The translations under genes and the position numbers were made by a program. Below are positions 61,349-64,000 of a DNA stretch of 64,000 nucleotides, in pieces; position 1 is the stretch's first letter, and each line of letters begins with the position of its first letter. The stretch comes from Actinomycetaceae bacterium MB13-C1-2. Lineage in GTDB: Bacteria > Actinomycetota > Actinomycetes > Actinomycetales > Actinomycetaceae. Below the pieces are notes generated by a model. That model was given only the letters and a program-made list of their open reading frames with translations. It was not told the origin of the DNA and did no database searches. Location: NCBI GenBank assembly GCA_035621235.1, contig CP141731.1, positions 620,001 through 684,000 of the forward strand, read 5' to 3'.

Positions 61349-61513
61349 TATAACCACCGCTGACGCGGGAGTAAGCTTGTTGGATGGTTCAGCGCCGGAC
61401 CACCTGGAGCCAGCAGGTTCGAGGCCGGTGGGCCGGCTAAGGAACCAGGTAACCAGTGCAGCGCTCACCCAACTAGCCCCACCCGTTTCGTCATTCGCGG
61501 AGCTCTGACAAGC
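61349..61513 (+). promoter_or_regulatory. Promoter and possible structured leader of the MATE gene
   Basis: TATAAC (61349-61354) may be a -10. Past it, nested complementary segments occur: CGGG/CCCG (61366, 61482), GTTGG/CCAAC (61379, 61469), AGCGC/GCGCT (61391, 61461), and inside these GGTTC/GAACC (61416, 61442) and GCCGG/CCGGC (61424, 61433). All are compatible in one fold. It matches no riboswitch I know. The start of the 277-base gap shows nothing. Confidence 0.45.
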
Positions 61514-62941
61514 ATGCCTAAGAACTTGACTTCTGGGACACCCTGGAAGGTCATCGTAATATTTGCTGTGCCGTTGCTAATCGGCAACGTAGTGCAGCAG
61601 CTATATCAAGTGATCGATGCGATGGTTGTTGGCCAGCATCTAGGTGTTAACTCTCTCGCCGCGGTCGGGGCCACTGGCGCAATGATGTTCCTCCTAATCG
61701 GTTTCGCATGGGGCATGACCACAGGTTTCGCTATCCCCACCGCTCAGGCTTTTGGAGCCGGAGACATGAAGGCGGTACGGCTCTCGGTTGCTGCGGGAAC
61801 CATCCTGACAGGCTTGACAACTGTTCTTGTCACCGTTGTGGGTACTCTCTTTTCGCGTGACCTACTGACACTGATGCAGACTCCCCCTGAGTTGCTCGAC
61901 GATGCGACCACGTTCGCCACCATTAGCTTCGCCGGATGCGTTGCGGTCATGTACTTCAACTACTTGTCGGCGATCATCCGTGCCAGAGGCGACTCACGCC
62001 CTCCCCTGGTCTTCCTGGTCACTTCCTGTTTGATCAATATTGCTCTGGTCATCCTGTTCGTGCAGTACCTGGACTTCGGAATCGGCGGTGCTGCTGGAGC
62101 CACGGTCGTCGCCCAGTTGGTCTCGGTTGCGCTCTGTCTTGGATACGTTCACAAGGCCGTTCCGGAACTTCACGTTCGCCGCGAAGAGTGGGCTGAATCT
62201 CGGCATGTTATCGGCGAGCATCTGCGCATTGGCCTTCCAATGGGCTTCCAATCATCAATCATCGCGATTGGTACCCTGTCCGTTCAAGTCCGTTTGAACA
62301 TGCTTGGGGCCGAAGCGGTCGCGTCTTACACCACCGCTATGCGGGTCGACGGCCTAGCATCTGCCTTCCTTGCGTCGCTCGGACTGGCAGTATCTACATA
62401 CGTGGCTCAAAACTTCGGAGCACACAAGATAGATCGGATAATGAAGGGGGTCCGACAAGGAGTAGGGATCTCCATCGCGACGGGCCTTTTGCTCGGGGTC
62501 ACACTAATCACCTTCGGTGAACCTATCGTCAGAATGTTTGTTGGAACTGGACATTCAAATGTGATCGCGATGTCGCACGAGTACCTCGTACTAAACGGGG
62601 TGGCCTACTTTATCCTAGGAATTCTGTTTACCACTCGCGGTGCGCTTCAGGGTCTTGGGCGAGTCATGGTGCCAACTATCAGCGGATTCCTTGAGCTAGC
62701 GATGCGGGTCACCGCGGCAATCGTACTTGCGGGATCTATGGGGTTCACCGGGATCGCTATTGCCAGTCCACTCGCGTGGATCGGTGCGATATGCATGCTA
62801 GTTCCCGCCTGGATTCGCGCCCGTAGAAACCTGGCACGGGAAGCGGAGCTTGCCGCAGAGCGTAGGCACGAGACAGACCTCGAGGGCGAGCGCGACGAAG
62901 CTTCGTCGCCCAGCCACGAAGAAGTGCTCTGCGCGGGCTGA
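61514..62941 (+). CDS. MATE-family efflux transporter
   Basis: 475 residues, 12 helices in two 6-helix bundles. IFAVPLLIGNVVQQLYQVIDAMVVGQHLGVNSLAAVGATGAMMFLLIGFAWGMTTGFAIPTAQAFGAGD is the classical MATE start; the second half repeats it (GLPMGFQSSIIAIGTLSVQVRLNMLGAEAVASYTTAMRVDGL.. STYVAQNFGAHKIDRI). It exports cationic organic compounds using H+ or Na+. The last ~40 residues are charged and cytoplasmic. It lies behind a possible structured leader. Confidence 0.93.
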   Translation: MPKNLTSGTPWKVIVIFAVPLLIGNVVQQLYQVIDAMVVGQHLGVNSLAAVGATGAMMFLLIGFAWGMTTGFAIPTAQAFGAGDMKAVRLSVAAGTILTGLTTVLVTVVGTLFSRDLLTLMQTPPELLDDATTFATISFAGCVAVMYFNYLSAIIRARGDSRPPLVFLVTSCLINIALVILFVQYLDFGIGGAAGATVVAQLVSVALCLGYVHKAVPELHVRREEWAESRHVIGEHLRIGLPMGFQSSIIAIGTLSVQVRLNMLGAEAVASYTTAMRVDGLASAFLASLGLAVSTYVAQNFGAHKIDRIMKGVRQGVGISIATGLLLGVTLITFGEPIVRMFVGTGHSNVIAMSHEYLVLNGVAYFILGILFTTRGALQGLGRVMVPTISGFLELAMRVTAAIVLAGSMGFTGIAIASPLAWIGAICMLVPAWIRARRNLAREAELAAERRHETDLEGERDEASSPSHEEVLCAG

Positions 62942-62993
62942 GGTTCACCTCTCGACGTGGTCGCCCATCGGAGTTTTGAAGTAAGTTATAGGG

Positions 62994-63725
62994 GTGAGTG
63001 ACTACCAGGACGAGGGGCGACAAGTGCCGACGCCCGGGTACGTAGAAATCTCTCCGCGTCAGCAGTACCGCCGCGCTCGAACCAGGCGCAAGACCATAAT
63101 CTTTGGGTCGTCGATCCTAGGGCTGGGCGCAGCGTTCGTACTCGGCTATCTAGCGCTCCAGGGGTCATTTGCATTTCCCGTCGAGCCTGATTTCCACCGC
63201 ACTGTGGAGTATGCCGAACCGGGTAACACCCCGTGCCCTAGCGACGGAGCCAGACCTGTTGCGACGGATGACGTGCAAGTGCTTGTCTACAACACAACGC
63301 AGCAGACAGGTCTTGCCGGTACTGTCGCAACCTACCTACATAATCTCGGCTACTACGTCGGTGCCACAGGCAACTCCGACCTCTATCGCGGATCGGTCCA
63401 GATTGAGACGGGGCCGCGAGGCGTCGATGCTGCGTACACCATCGCCCGATTCTTCGGTCCTGACACCCGCATAAAGCTCAATGCTAGTGAGGACAAAACC
63501 CTTACCATCCTCATCGGTGAACGCTTCGGGGGTATTCCGACAGCTGAAGAAACCGAAGCCATCATTAATAACAGCTTCGCATTGGTTCCCGCAGACGGCT
63601 GCCTGCCAGTCGCAGAACCAACTGGCGGATGGGACGTACCAGAAAATCTCCTTGACTGGCAACAATCCGCGATAGAGCAACGAGAGGCAGAGGAAGCCGC
63701 TAAGGAAGAGGCGCCAGAAGGGTAG
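62994..63725 (+). CDS. LytR C-terminal-domain membrane protein
   Basis: 243 residues. A basic cytoplasmic head (RQQYRRARTRRK) precedes one helix (TIIFGSSILGLGAAFVLGYLAL), then an outside LytR_C domain: VQVLVYNTTQQTGLAGTVATYLHNLGYYVGATGNSD.. IETGPRGVDAAYTIARFF. LytR_C domains occur in cell-wall proteins and bind wall material by inference. The tail is Glu/Ala-rich. TAAGTT six bases before the GTG start would fit a leaderless message. Convergent with the phosphatidyltransferase gene one base away. Confidence 0.87.
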   Translation: MSDYQDEGRQVPTPGYVEISPRQQYRRARTRRKTIIFGSSILGLGAAFVLGYLALQGSFAFPVEPDFHRTVEYAEPGNTPCPSDGARPVATDDVQVLVYNTTQQTGLAGTVATYLHNLGYYVGATGNSDLYRGSVQIETGPRGVDAAYTIARFFGPDTRIKLNASEDKTLTILIGERFGGIPTAEETEAIINNSFALVPADGCLPVAEPTGGWDVPENLLDWQQSAIEQREAEEAAKEEAPEG

Positions 63726-63726
63726 G

Positions 63727-64000
63727 TTAGACGGGAAGCTCGCTCTGTCTCTGTCTACCTTCGGCTCGGATCTTCACCATTTCAGCCACGTAGCTGATTC
63801 CCGTGAGGACATGGCCAACAACCCCGACCCAGACCAGACCGAGCGCCACGACTCGCAAAGGCTCACTACCCAATGCGGCAGCCAGCACTAGCATCGGAAG
63901 GCCAAGCATCAAAAGTGCTGTCCTCATTTTGCCCATGAAATTGACACTGACTGTTGGATAACCTCCGAACCATAGCAGAGCTAACACAAAAAGAAACCCG
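63727..64000 (-). CDS. CDP-alcohol phosphatidyltransferase, C-terminal part
   Basis: The last ~90 residues of a membrane enzyme; the frame is open to the right edge. NFMGKMRTALLMLGLPMLVLAAAL is the conserved GK-x-RT/KT helix of PgsA-type enzymes, followed by two more helices and a short basic tail. The catalytic DGxxAR motif would lie beyond the window. Such enzymes make phosphatidylglycerol phosphate or a related phospholipid; which one cannot be told. Confidence 0.72.
   Translation of the reverse strand, partial: GFLFVLALLWFGGYPTVSVNFMGKMRTALLMLGLPMLVLAAALGSEPLRVVALGLVWVGVVGHVLTGISYVAEMVKIRAEGRQRQSELPV

Noticed and set aside
61411-61440. tRNA T-arm-like GGTTCGAGG
   Set aside because: The flanking bases do not form the 5-bp T stem and no acceptor or anticodon stem is found.

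Overview
The window is from an actinobacterium. Evidence: moderately high GC; actinobacterial small families (DUF3073 basic protein, DUF3618 protein, the short DUF7882-type protein); an Ada-AlkA fusion; the bifunctional-type dCTP deaminase; the Rv0338c-like membrane Fe-S protein; paired dynamin-like GTPases; and start codons that look leaderless. Gene content (NanE/NanK, an arabinose operon, Mrp antiporter, trehalose genes) fits a host- or plant-associated member of Actinomycetaceae or a near relative, but the species cannot be fixed from sequence alone. No rRNA, tRNA, transposase or prophage was found.

Layout. 1-1183: end of a polar amino-acid ABC transporter. 1247-4838: a lipoprotein, an MFS exporter and a YwiC-like membrane protein. 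5055-7804: an alkylation-repair operon (tag, ada-alkA fusion, ogt). 7878-12081: class I fructose-bisphosphate aldolase, several small conserved proteins and a second MFS transporter. 12070-14474: a TetR regulator divergent from a ketosteroid-dehydrogenase-like flavoprotein, with a palindromic operator between them. 14563-16909: divergent otsA and otsB for trehalose. 17472-21112: a TPP riboswitch followed by thiBPQ, the thiamine ABC transporter. 21113-21430: a cluster of six short inverted/direct repeats. 21431-23855: LLM flavin monooxygenase, MarR regulator and FMN reductase operon. 23856-25362: an accessory-looking stretch with a 29-nt repeat pair, a GNAT gene and a parD antitoxin whose parE toxin is decayed.

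25363-29087: two translationally coupled membrane GTPases. 29415-30609: a probable CstR-controlled sulfur-handling operon (39-residue CxxC protein, DUF4395 membrane protein, rhodanese lipoprotein). 30611-36389: nanE-nanK, a methyltransferase, a membrane glycerophosphodiesterase and dcd, with two related MITE-like elements in promoter regions. 36396-39708: an unrecognised protein that overlaps tail to tail with a membrane Fe-S reductase. 39891-46527: a six-gene Mrp Na+/H+ antiporter operon with the B domain fused to A. 46524-49887: DUF3073, DUF3618, a holin-like membrane protein, an ABC ATPase with degenerate catalytic motifs, and an aldo/keto reductase.

50084-61236: a complete L-arabinose island: LacI-type regulator, operator, binding protein, ATPase, two permeases of the furanose-type (YtfQRT-YjfF) layout, mutarotase, AraD, AraA and a non-classical FGGY kinase. 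Together these import the sugar, isomerise it, phosphorylate it and convert it to D-xylulose 5-phosphate. 61349-64000: a possible structured leader and MATE transporter, a LytR_C protein and the end of a CDP-alcohol phosphatidyltransferase. The observations most worth following are the pseudo-ATPase, the MITE-like pair, the decayed toxin-antitoxin locus with its operator intact, the repeat cluster after thiQ, and the leader upstream of the MATE gene.
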